A stretch of 19,288 nt of DNA from JAGOGN01 sp036652735. Its GTDB lineage: Bacteria > Bacillota > Clostridia > Lachnospirales > Lachnospiraceae. Below are positions 7,940 through 13,666 of the stretch, one piece after another. The stretch covers positions 1 through 19,288 of the forward strand of contig JAVVVI010000033.1 of NCBI GenBank assembly GCA_036652735.1, written 5' to 3'. The notes below the pieces were generated by a model. It saw only the letters and a list, made by a program, of their open reading frames with translations, made no database searches and was not told the origin of the DNA. Made by a program: the position numbers and the translations under genes. Within the stretch, counting starts at the first letter, position 1, and the number at the start of each line of letters is the position of its first letter.

Positions 7940-8962
7940 ATGAAGAAGTTATATATCACACTTGGTTTTGCCATATTAATTCTGATTTGTGCAGGGTGTT
8001 CACAACAGCAGAACACAAAGAAAACAACCGGAACAGAGACAAATAAACCAAAAGATCAGGAAACACAAATCCAGGAAGAAGAACAAGAGGAAAAGACAGA
8101 AGAACTGGTAGTGTTTTATGGTGATGAGCAGGCGGAATTTGTGATTAAAAAGAAGGTACAGGTTCTTAAGATAACAAAGGAAGAGATTCTTTTGCAATTA
8201 GAGAAAGCCGGAGTTATTAAATCAGGAATTAAACTTAATTCCTGCCATACAGAAAAGATAGATGAAAAGAATGTTCTGGTTTTAGACTTTTCAAAGGAAT
8301 TTTCAGACCAGCTTAAAGAAATGGGCACATCGGGAGAACGAATTATGATGGGCAGTGTAGTGAATACCTTTTTGACCGCTTATGACAAAGAATATGTTAC
8401 CGTAACGGTGAATGGAAAGACGATAGAGAGCGGTCATACAGCTTATGAAGGGTTTCTTAAATTCTTCAAACCGGGATTGCAATCAAGCTTAGAGCTGCCG
8501 GTTAGCAGAGAAGGCAAAGAGGTATATTTGGAATTCACAAGACAATATTGTGAACTGGGATTTTCCATTTGTTATTTGCGTAAGGAATTTAAATACGAGT
8601 ATCAGGAAGATGAAAAAATTGCGAGCTTTTATCCAAAGGATGAAGAACTCTCCGATTCGGGACGAGCATTTCTGGCGGTATCGATTAGTGAATATGATTT
8701 TCAGAAAACGGTGGAGGGACTTTCTACCCAGGCATCTACAGATAAGGTAGAACAAACACAGCTTACCTTGGGAGAAGATTCCTTAGAGACAACCAGATTA
8801 AGCTTTCAGGATGCTAAGACTCCATCAAAAACGGTAAATTATTATGTTACGGAGCATAACAGTACTGTTTATATTATTGAAACAAATATAGATCAGGCGA
8901 AACAGGATGGATATGATTCCGTGTTTGATGTAATGCTATCGACTTTTCGCTTTGTAGATTAA
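7940..8962 (+). CDS. GerMN-domain lipoprotein
   Basis: 340-residue predicted lipoprotein. A signal peptide (KKLYITLGFAILILICAGC) ends at a lipobox-like ICAGC with Cys20; the Cys at position -3 is unusual. A low-complexity Lys/Glu/Gln linker follows (about 21-55). Residues of about 70-180 look like a GerMN domain, judged by VLVLDFSKEFSDQL, SVVNTFLTAYDKEYVTVTVNGK and GHTAYEGF. The C-terminal part (about 180-340) is a separate soluble region, with YPKDEELSDSGRAFLAVS and LSFQDAKTPSKTVNYYVTEHN, that I do not recognise. GerM of Bacillus, with two GerMN domains, is a spore-envelope lipoprotein, but many GerMN lipoproteins are unrelated to sporulation. The ribosome binding site is AGGAGGG before ATG 7940. 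The gene ends 17 bp before the AlaX gene, so they are cotranscribed. Confidence 0.82.
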   Translation: MKKLYITLGFAILILICAGCSQQQNTKKTTGTETNKPKDQETQIQEEEQEEKTEELVVFYGDEQAEFVIKKKVQVLKITKEEILLQLEKAGVIKSGIKLNSCHTEKIDEKNVLVLDFSKEFSDQLKEMGTSGERIMMGSVVNTFLTAYDKEYVTVTVNGKTIESGHTAYEGFLKFFKPGLQSSLELPVSREGKEVYLEFTRQYCELGFSICYLRKEFKYEYQEDEKIASFYPKDEELSDSGRAFLAVSISEYDFQKTVEGLSTQASTDKVEQTQLTLGEDSLETTRLSFQDAKTPSKTVNYYVTEHNSTVYIIETNIDQAKQDGYDSVFDVMLSTFRFVD

Positions 8963-8979
8963 GTTCGGGAGGGCCGAGG

Positions 8980-10131
8980 ATGCTTACGGAGAAATTATAT
9001 GATAAAGATGCTTATTTAATGGAATTTACAGGAAGTGTATGTTCTTGCAATAAGACGAAACAGGGGTATGAAGTAATTCTGGATCAAACCTGCTTTTTTC
9101 CGGAAAGTGGAGGACAGACTGGAGATAAGGGATATCTTAATGGGATTAAAGTCGAAGATGTAAAAGAAGTAGAAGGGCAGATTATTCATTATACCCAATC
9201 ACCAATTGGAATGTCTGAAAAAGTAAAGGGACAGGTTGATTTTAAAGAACGATTTTCAAATATGCAGCAGCACAGCGGAGAACATATATTGTCTGGACTA
9301 ATATATCGCAGCTATGGATTTGAGAATGTGGGGTTTCATCTTAGTCCGCAAACAGTCACCATGGATGTTGGGGGGGAATTGACACCGGAGCAGCTGGAGG
9401 AAATTGTTCGGGCAGCAAATCGAATTATTTTTGAAAATGTAAAAATATCCGGTAGATATCCCTCACAGGAAGAATTGGAAGAATTAAAATACCGAAGTAA
9501 GAAAGAGATCGATGGTCCGATTCGTATTGTAACCATAGAAGGCTATGATGACTGTGCCTGTTGTGCACCACATGTGAGCCGTACCGGTGAAATTGGAACG
9601 ATTAAAATACTCCGGGCTGAAAGTTACAAAGGTGGAATGAGATTGTACATAGCCGCAGGGCAAAGAGCGTTAATAGATACTCTGGAGAAGCAGAAGCTGC
9701 TAGATCGCATAGGGAAAAAATATTCCACGAATCCGGAACAGTTAGAAGATACTGTGGACCAAATGAAAGAAGAGATTGAGAACCTGCACAAACAGGTGAA
9801 CGATTTAAAGGAACAGATCATTGTGGGAAAGGTGCAGCAAATTGCAAATTGGGATGGGACGGTATTGCAATTTGAGACAAATATGGATCCACTTACCCAA
9901 AGAAATTATGTGAATCTTTTGTTGGAAAAGAGCAGGGGAATCTGTGGTGTATTTGTTGGCGAAGAGGAACAATACCGCTATATTATTGCAGCAGAAAAAT
10001 TCGACGTGAGACAGATCAATGCAAAGCTGAAAGAATTATGTAATGCAAAGGGCGGTGGAAGTGAAAAAATGGTTCAAGGAACCCTTCAGGCACTCCCGGA
10101 ACAAATTAAAAAAATCTTCCGGGAGTTTTAA
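8980..10131 (+). CDS. Alanyl-tRNA editing protein AlaX, long form with DHHA1 domain
   Basis: Free-standing trans-editing enzyme that hydrolyses mischarged Ser- or Gly-tRNA(Ala). The 383-residue protein matches the editing half of alanyl-tRNA synthetase. It has PESGGQTGDKG (residues 41-51), zinc-binding HSGEH (His98, His102) and CCAPH (Cys194, His198), RTGEIG, a heptad-like coiled coil at about residues 235-272, and a C-terminal DHHA1-type region with GGGSEKMVQG near the end. All four zinc ligands are present, so it is probably active. No synthetase catalytic domain is attached. It follows the GerMN lipoprotein gene by 17 bp with a GGGAGGGCCGAGG ribosome binding site. A terminator hairpin overlaps its last codons. 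Confidence 0.92.
   Translation: MLTEKLYDKDAYLMEFTGSVCSCNKTKQGYEVILDQTCFFPESGGQTGDKGYLNGIKVEDVKEVEGQIIHYTQSPIGMSEKVKGQVDFKERFSNMQQHSGEHILSGLIYRSYGFENVGFHLSPQTVTMDVGGELTPEQLEEIVRAANRIIFENVKISGRYPSQEELEELKYRSKKEIDGPIRIVTIEGYDDCACCAPHVSRTGEIGTIKILRAESYKGGMRLYIAAGQRALIDTLEKQKLLDRIGKKYSTNPEQLEDTVDQMKEEIENLHKQVNDLKEQIIVGKVQQIANWDGTVLQFETNMDPLTQRNYVNLLLEKSRGICGVFVGEEEQYRYIIAAEKFDVRQINAKLKELCNAKGGGSEKMVQGTLQALPEQIKKIFREF
10092..10129 (+). terminator. Terminator overlapping the end of the alaX coding region
   Basis: A perfect 10-bp stem (ACTCCCGGAA with TTCCGGGAGT) with a 15-base AT-rich loop (10102-10116) and a T run at 10126-10129. The hairpin lies inside the last codons and the T run leads into the stop codon. 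The loop is long for a terminator, so efficiency is uncertain. Confidence 0.65.
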
Positions 10132-10171
10132 GAACCCTGGTAATAAAAATAAATAAAATTTGGAGAATAAT

Positions 10172-10906
10172 ATGACAGAAAACAATGTAAATTTTGCGGT
10201 TTTAATTGATGCAGACAATGTGTCACATAAACATATTAAGACCATACTAGACGAAATCGCCAATTTTGGAAATGCAACTTACCGGCGGATTTATGGTAAT
10301 TGGACCAGCCCAAACACGGCAGGCTGGAGAGATGTATTGTTAGAATATTCAATTATACCGGTGCAGCAATACAGTTATACTACCGGGAAAAATGCAACAG
10401 ACTCGGCAATGATTATTGACGCAATGGACATTCTGTATTCCAATAATGTGGCAGGTTTTTGCATTGTATCTTCAGATAGTGACTTTACAAGGCTGGCTTC
10501 AAGGCTTCGGGAATCAGGAAAGACAGTAATTGGTATGGGAGAGAGCAAAACTCCGCCACCATTTGTAAAAGCATGCAGCCAGTTTAAATACTTGGATGTA
10601 TTAACCAAGGCCACTACTCAGACCGTACAAAGCAGTTCATCCTCAAAACCTAGTTTAGAACGGCTGGAATTAGAGATTATATCCATTATCTCCAATTTAT
10701 CGGATGAAGATGGCTGGTGTGCAGCTGCTGAAATTGGCAATCGCCTTACCCGAAGATTACCGGATTTCGATCCCAAAAATTATGGTTACAATAAGCTGGG
10801 ACAGTTAATGAAAGATCTCAATAAAATAGAATTAAAAAATGTAACGCATCCAAACGATCGCACGGTGCCCCTTCTGTATGCAAGAATAAAACAGGAACAG
10901 TTTTAA
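10172..10906 (+). CDS. NYN-domain (PIN-like) putative RNase with C-terminal LOTUS/OST-HTH domain
   Basis: 244-residue protein. The N-terminal half (about 8-150) is a NYN domain, a PIN-like nuclease fold, with acidic residues in the expected places: VLIDADN, GKNATDSAMIIDAMD and VSSDSDFTRLASRLRESGK. The C-terminal half (about 170-240) looks like an OST-HTH/LOTUS domain (ISIISNLSDEDGWCAAAEIGNRL, then YGYNKLGQLMKDL), a module that binds RNA. The likely role is metal-dependent RNA cleavage or RNA binding in the cytoplasm; the target is unknown. I start at ATG 10172, six bases after GGAG at 10162-10165; a TTG at 10160 overlaps that ribosome binding site. It lies between the alaX terminator and the csp promoter, and no clear promoter of its own is visible. 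It is related in architecture to LabA/DUF88 proteins. Confidence 0.85.
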   Translation: MTENNVNFAVLIDADNVSHKHIKTILDEIANFGNATYRRIYGNWTSPNTAGWRDVLLEYSIIPVQQYSYTTGKNATDSAMIIDAMDILYSNNVAGFCIVSSDSDFTRLASRLRESGKTVIGMGESKTPPPFVKACSQFKYLDVLTKATTQTVQSSSSSKPSLERLELEIISIISNLSDEDGWCAAAEIGNRLTRRLPDFDPKNYGYNKLGQLMKDLNKIELKNVTHPNDRTVPLLYARIKQEQF

Positions 10907-10951
10907 ATTTAAATTATAAATATAAATTACAGAATAAACAAAAAATTACAG

Positions 10952-10980
10952 TTGACAAGAATAAATTGATGTGTTATAGT
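10952..10980 (+). promoter_or_regulatory. Strong sigma-A promoter of the cold-shock gene
   Basis: Consensus TTGACA (10952-10957) and TATAGT (10975-10980) with a 17-bp spacer and a TG one base upstream of the -10 element (extended -10). It would give a transcript with a leader of about 110 bases before the csp start codon. Confidence 0.85.
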
Positions 10981-11001
10981 GAACAAGTCGATAAGGAATT
11001 G

Positions 11002-11060
11002 AGGCTGACGAAGTATGTAAGTCAATCTTTAGAATGACTTTACAGGAGTTAGCTTTTTTT
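11002..11060 (+). promoter_or_regulatory. Structured csp 5' leader with terminator-like shape
   Basis: An inner hairpin pairs GTAAGTCA (11017-11024) with TGACTTTAC (11035-11043), with one bulged T and a 10-base loop. An outer stem can pair AGGCTGAC (11002-11009) with GTTAGCTT (11048-11055), including two G-U pairs. The outer stem is followed by a run of seven T (11054-11060). Long structured leaders are typical of cold-shock genes, where they control mRNA stability and translation. The T run adds the possibility of premature termination. The structures are drawn by eye, not computed. Confidence 0.5.
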
Positions 11061-11099
11061 GTCTTAATTGATACAAATATTAAAATGGAGGTACTGATT

Positions 11100-11312
11100 A
11101 TGAATAACGGTACAGTAAAATGGTTTAACTCACAGAAGGGTTACGGATTTATCACAGACGACGCTACAGGAGAAGATGTATTCGTACATTTTTCATCTAT
11201 CATGACAGACGGTTTCAAGACTCTTGAAGATGGTCAGAAAGTAACATTTGACACAGAAAAAGACCCAAGAGATTCTAACAAATTAAAAGCAACTAACGTT
11301 ACAGTAGCTTAG
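11100..11312 (+). CDS. csp: Cold-shock protein, CspA family
   Basis: 70-residue single cold-shock domain, an OB-fold that binds single-stranded RNA and DNA and melts secondary structure. The RNA-binding motifs are intact: KGYGFI (RNP1) and VFVHF (RNP2), with the usual MNNGTVKWFN start. I place the start at ATG 11100 after TGGAGGT; the frame stays open to an upstream ATG at 11034, but that would lie in the leader without a ribosome binding site. Codon choice is strongly biased, as expected for a highly expressed gene. It is transcribed alone, from the TTGACA promoter to the hairpin at 11420-11447. Confidence 0.97.
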   Translation: MNNGTVKWFNSQKGYGFITDDATGEDVFVHFSSIMTDGFKTLEDGQKVTFDTEKDPRDSNKLKATNVTVA

Positions 11313-11419
11313 TTCAGGGTAAGAAACCAACAAAATAATTAGATTTTAATAATATATTATTCCGATGCACGACTTGTCTCAACCATTTGAATATTTGTAT
11401 CATTTAAGATTCGATTTTT

Positions 11420-11447
11420 ACAGAGCAGTTATCTGCTCTGTTTTTTT
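11420..11447 (+). terminator. Rho-independent terminator of csp
   Basis: Perfect 9-bp stem (ACAGAGCAG with CTGCTCTGT), four-base loop TTAT and a run of T to 11447. It lies 107 bases after the csp stop, so the mRNA has an unusually long 3' untranslated region for such a small gene. Nothing else supported is seen in 11313-11419. Confidence 0.95.
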
Positions 11448-11468
11448 GCTTTAAAAAATAATGAACAC

Positions 11469-11528
11469 AAAAAGAACTGCCACTTTTACGATTCAAATTT
11501 AAAAAATCGTAAAGCAGCAGTCCTTTTT
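11469..11528. terminator. Bidirectional terminator between csp and the convergent small gene
   Basis: A long imperfect inverted repeat pairs 11469-11492 with 11506-11528 (about 22 pairs, two or three mismatches, 13-base AT-rich loop). It has T runs on the outer side of both strands. It would terminate the minus-strand gene at 11534-11650 and back up the csp terminator. Confidence 0.75.
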
Positions 11529-11533
11529 ACGTA

Positions 11534-11650
11534 CTATTTTTTCTTTGGTTTTTTAGCAGCATCGGTTGTGATTGGTGCTACACCTTCCATTGTTGGAGTT
11601 TCTTTGGCTTTTTTTTGTTTTAATTTCTTTTTTGGATTTTTATCTCCCAT
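11534..11650 (-). CDS. Small lysine-rich basic protein (38 aa)
   Basis: Minus-strand ORF from ATG at 11650 to TAG at 11534-11536, with an AGGAG ribosome binding site (complement of 11659-11663) eight bases upstream. The product begins MGDKNPKKKLKQKK, has a short central segment (TPTMEGVAPITTDAA) and ends KKPKKK. Over a third of the residues are lysine, with no hydrophobic helix or cysteine. It has its own terminator on the 3' side and a possible promoter on the 5' side, which supports a real gene. Such a basic, probably disordered peptide could bind nucleic acid or ribosomes, but this is inference. I do not recognise a characterised family. Confidence 0.72.
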   Translation of the reverse strand: MGDKNPKKKLKQKKAKETPTMEGVAPITTDAAKKPKKK

Positions 11651-11655
11651 TGTAA

Positions 11656-11671
11656 ACACTCCTTTCAGTGT
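11656..11671 (-). promoter_or_regulatory. Hairpin over the ribosome binding site of the lysine-rich protein gene
   Basis: On the minus strand ACACT and AGTGT (5 bp) flank the six-base loop GAAAGG, so the AGGAG ribosome binding site is split between loop and stem. The stem is short and would melt easily, which could make translation temperature- or protein-sensitive. Confidence 0.4.
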
Positions 11672-11703
11672 AAAAAACAGAAAGTATAAAAAAGATACTT
11701 TCT
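11672..11703 (-). promoter_or_regulatory. Terminator-like hairpin in the leader of the lysine-rich protein gene
   Basis: Perfect 9-bp inverted repeat (AGAAAGTAT at 11679-11687, ATACTTTCT at 11695-11703) with a 7-base loop. On the minus strand it is followed by G and six T, upstream of the ribosome binding site. This is the form of an intrinsic terminator placed in a 5' leader, or of an operator. The stem is AT-rich, so it may be weak. Confidence 0.45.
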
Positions 11704-11714
11704 ATTATCTATAT

Positions 11715-11742
11715 ATTAAATACTGAAATTAATAAATAACAA
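11715..11742 (-). promoter_or_regulatory. Possible promoter of the lysine-rich protein gene
   Basis: On the minus strand TTGTTA (complement of 11737-11742) and TTTAAT (complement of 11715-11720) are 16 bp apart. The start point would fall just before the leader hairpin. The region is AT-rich, so chance matches are easy. Confidence 0.35.
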
Positions 11743-11797
11743 ACTAATTATCGCATATTAAGAAAAAAAAGTCAAATTTGAAAAGATAAAAATAATG

Positions 11798-11826
11798 TTG
11801 ACAAGATAAAACCAAAGGTATATAAT
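11798..11826 (+). promoter_or_regulatory. Strong sigma-A promoter of the padR operon
   Basis: Perfect TTGACA (11798-11803) and perfect TATAAT (11821-11826) with an ideal 17-bp spacer. The transcript would begin within the 14-bp repeat array that follows. Confidence 0.88.
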
Positions 11827-11827
11827 G

Positions 11828-11897
11828 CATAGTATACAAAACATAGTATGCAAGGCATAGCATGTAAGACATAGCATACAACAAATAGTACTAGAAA
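11828..11897 (+). repeat. Five tandem 14-bp repeats, probable PadR operator array
   Basis: Five consecutive 14-base units start at 11828, 11842, 11856, 11870 and 11884. The first four fit CATAGYATRYAANN (all begin CATAG) and the last is more diverged (AATAGTACTAGAAA). Units contain small palindromic cores such as GTATAC and GCATGT/GCATAC, and the array begins two bases after the -10 element. PadR regulators commonly repress their own promoter by binding inverted repeats near it, so this is a likely autoregulatory site. Binding is inferred, not shown. Confidence 0.7.
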
Positions 11898-11920
11898 TAA
11901 GTAGTAGAGGAGTGAGAACA

Positions 11921-12253
11921 TTGGATGTACAAAGAAAAAAAGGATTACTGGACATTTGTGTACTTTCGGTATTGAGAAGGACACCGTCCTATGGATATCA
12001 AATTATTCAGGATGTATCCAAATGTATCGAAGTCACGGATTCCACAATGTATCCGATTCTAAGACGTTTAGAAACGAATAAATGTCTGAATACCTATACC
12101 CAGGAGCATAATGGGAGAACAAGAAAATATTACAGCATCACTTTAACGGGGATTCAACGGATTCAGGAGTTCCTTGGGGAATGGGAAGAAATGAAACATA
12201 TCTATAATTTTATCGAAGCACACAGTGAAATGGAGGAAAAGGAAGATGAGTAA
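11921..12253 (+). CDS. PadR family transcriptional regulator
   Basis: 110-residue winged-helix repressor of the short PadR type. Seen motifs are GLLDICVLSVLRRTPSYGYQIIQDV, the recognition-helix region DSTMYPILRRLETNKCL, the wing with YTQEHNGRTRKYYSITLTG and a C-terminal dimerisation helix. I favour TTG 11921 as start, because AGAGGAG (11906-11912) is then eight bases upstream; the in-frame GTG at 11912 overlaps that ribosome binding site. The gene overlaps the next by 8 bp. PadR genes paired with a HAAS/DUF1700 protein are a common Firmicute arrangement, often responding to cell-envelope or antimicrobial stress. The ligand is unknown. Confidence 0.92.
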   Translation: MDVQRKKGLLDICVLSVLRRTPSYGYQIIQDVSKCIEVTDSTMYPILRRLETNKCLNTYTQEHNGRTRKYYSITLTGIQRIQEFLGEWEEMKHIYNFIEAHSEMEEKEDE

Positions 12254-13223
12254 AAGTGAATTTTATGATGATTTATTTGCAAGGGTCAATTTTTTGGAAC
12301 AGAACGAAGTAGAGCAGTTAAAGGAATATTATGAAGAACTTATTTGTGATGGCATGGAGGCAGGAGCCAGTGAAGAAGAGGTGATTGACAAACTGGAGAA
12401 TCCGGAAAGCGTTGCCCAGCGATTAATAATTGAATATGGACAGGGAAAGAGAAATAGATCTAGATCTAGAGGAACTAGGGAAGGGGAACAAGGTCTTTAT
12501 ACACCAGAAGATACGGTAAAGCGTCTGGTAATTCATGCTAAGGACAGAGGAATTATATTTAAAAAATCAATGGATAATAAAGTAAGAATATATTGTAGAC
12601 TGGATGATAGCGAAGAGGTGATTTATCATGAAAGTGATGGCTGTTTTTTCTTTCGTCAGGATACCAGAAGAAGCTTGCGCTTTATGATGTTTGGCATTAG
12701 GAGAACATATCCAATTGAAGTAGAGCTTCCGGAAGAATTAGATTCCATTGAAGTAGAAACTACAAATGGAGGTATTCGAGGAGAAGATATTCATATTTTG
12801 GAGGAAGTGAAATTCAGAACATCAAATGGCGGAATTCGAATGGATACTATAGAGTGCAAAAAGATTTTGGCTACAACTGAAAATGCAGGAATCAACTTGA
12901 CGGATGCAAACGGAGAGGAACTTATAGCAGATACCTGCAATGGACGTGTGAGTTTAGAAAGGGCAGTAATCAGTAAGGAAATTCAGCTTCGCTCATCCAA
13001 TGGGGGAGTTGTATTTGACAGAATAGATTGTCCTAATATTAATCTTAGAACCAGTAATGGTATGATTAAAGGAGCGCTTAGTGGAACTGTGGGGGATTAT
13101 GCAATACGAAGCAGGACCAGTAATGGCTCCACAAATCTTCCAAATATCAGCTATACAGATCAGAAAAAGAAGTTATCGGCAATCACAAGTAATGGCAGAA
13201 TTCAAGTAGAATTTTACAATTAG
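12246..13223 (+). CDS. HAAS (DUF1700) and DUF4097 fusion protein
   Basis: 325-residue protein. The N-terminus (about 1-70: EFYDDLFARVNFLEQNEVEQLKEYYEEL, then EEEVIDKLENPESVAQRLI) is a HAAS/DUF1700 helical domain, which usually goes with PadR regulators. After an Arg/Ser-rich linker and a middle region, residues of about 165-325 form a DUF4097 beta-solenoid with eight repeats of the form TSNGGI. I see no membrane segment or signal peptide, although HAAS proteins are often membrane-bound, so it is probably cytoplasmic. The start is ATG 12246, nine bases after GGAGG (12232-12236). It overlaps padR by 8 bp and ends just before a strong terminator. Function is unknown; it may be the target or partner of the PadR response. 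Confidence 0.85.
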   Translation: MSKSEFYDDLFARVNFLEQNEVEQLKEYYEELICDGMEAGASEEEVIDKLENPESVAQRLIIEYGQGKRNRSRSRGTREGEQGLYTPEDTVKRLVIHAKDRGIIFKKSMDNKVRIYCRLDDSEEVIYHESDGCFFFRQDTRRSLRFMMFGIRRTYPIEVELPEELDSIEVETTNGGIRGEDIHILEEVKFRTSNGGIRMDTIECKKILATTENAGINLTDANGEELIADTCNGRVSLERAVISKEIQLRSSNGGVVFDRIDCPNINLRTSNGMIKGALSGTVGDYAIRSRTSNGSTNLPNISYTDQKKKLSAITSNGRIQVEFYN

Positions 13224-13242
13224 GAACTACTTGACAATCCAT

Positions 13243-13290
13243 GAAATCCCCCCTATGCTAGAAGTAGAATTTAAGCATAAGGGGGATTTT
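13243..13290 (+). terminator. Terminator of the padR operon
   Basis: Strong hairpin. AAATCCCCC and TATGCT pair with AGCATA and GGGGGATTT around one C-A mismatch, with a 14-base loop and a short T run. It isolates the padR operon from the hydrogenase operon. Confidence 0.88.
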
Positions 13291-13315
13291 GTCTGTGATT
13301 ATTTGTCTAAAGGAC

Positions 13316-13343
13316 TTGACAAGTATACGGATGATTGTTAAAT
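13316..13343 (+). promoter_or_regulatory. Probable promoter of the hydrogenase operon
   Basis: TTGACA (13316-13321) and TTAAAT (13338-13343) with a 16-bp spacer. The -10 element lies inside the Rex-like operator. A second TTGACA at 13346-13351 belongs to that operator and has no good -10 partner. Confidence 0.6.
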
Positions 13344-13352
13344 TATTGACAG
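13335..13352 (+). promoter_or_regulatory. Rex operator candidate in the hydrogenase promoter
   Basis: TTGTTAA, four bases, TTGACAG fits the Rex consensus TTGTTAA-N4-TTAACAA at 12 of 14 defined positions. It covers the -10 element, so a bound repressor would block RNA polymerase. Rex is a redox-sensing repressor that leaves DNA when NADH is high; in Clostridia it controls hydrogenase and alcohol-forming genes. The rex gene itself is not in this window. Confidence 0.72.
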
Positions 13353-13389
13353 GATATATTTTTTGAATAAAAATTTGGAGGGAAATTTT

Positions 13390-13629
13390 ATGAAGATTAC
13401 GGTATGCATTGGAAGTTCTTGTCACCTAAAGGGTTCCAGACAGGTAGTACAACAGTTAAAGGATTTAATAGAGGAAAACGGACTAGAGAATAAAGTCGAG
13501 ATATGTGGGACGTTCTGTATGGCAAATTGTCAGCAGGGCGTGTGTGTTACCCTGGATGATAAACCATTTTCACTATCACCGGACACAACGGAGGAATTTT
13601 TCAAAAAAGAAATTCTCGGAAAAAAATAA
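13390..13629 (+). CDS. Thioredoxin-like [2Fe-2S] ferredoxin
   Basis: 79-residue protein resembling the [2Fe-2S] domain of NuoE/HydC subunits. Cysteines are spaced CIGSSC (Cys6, Cys11) near the start and CGTFCMANC with a further C in the middle, consistent with the C-x4-C and C-x3-C ligand pattern. It probably carries electrons to or from the hydrogenase-type proteins encoded next. I start at ATG 13390, seven bases after GGAGGG; an in-frame TTG at 13363 is not supported. It is the first gene of the operon, 37 bp before the HydS-like gene. Confidence 0.88.
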   Translation: MKITVCIGSSCHLKGSRQVVQQLKDLIEENGLENKVEICGTFCMANCQQGVCVTLDDKPFSLSPDTTEEFFKKEILGKK

Positions 13630-13666
13630 GGGATGATATAGCGTATCGTGAAGAGAGGGAAGTGGG

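Noticed and set aside
11034..11099. Longer cold-shock protein starting at ATG 11034
   Set aside because: The extension lies in the structured leader, lacks a ribosome binding site and is absent from the family; ATG 11100 has TGGAGGT and gives the normal N-terminus.
11828..11897. Tandem repeats as a CRISPR array
   Set aside because: Units are contiguous 14-mers without spacers and there are no cas genes.
13346..13374. Second promoter from TTGACA at 13346
   Set aside because: No acceptable -10 element is found 16-18 bp downstream; the hexamer is explained as the right half of the Rex operator.
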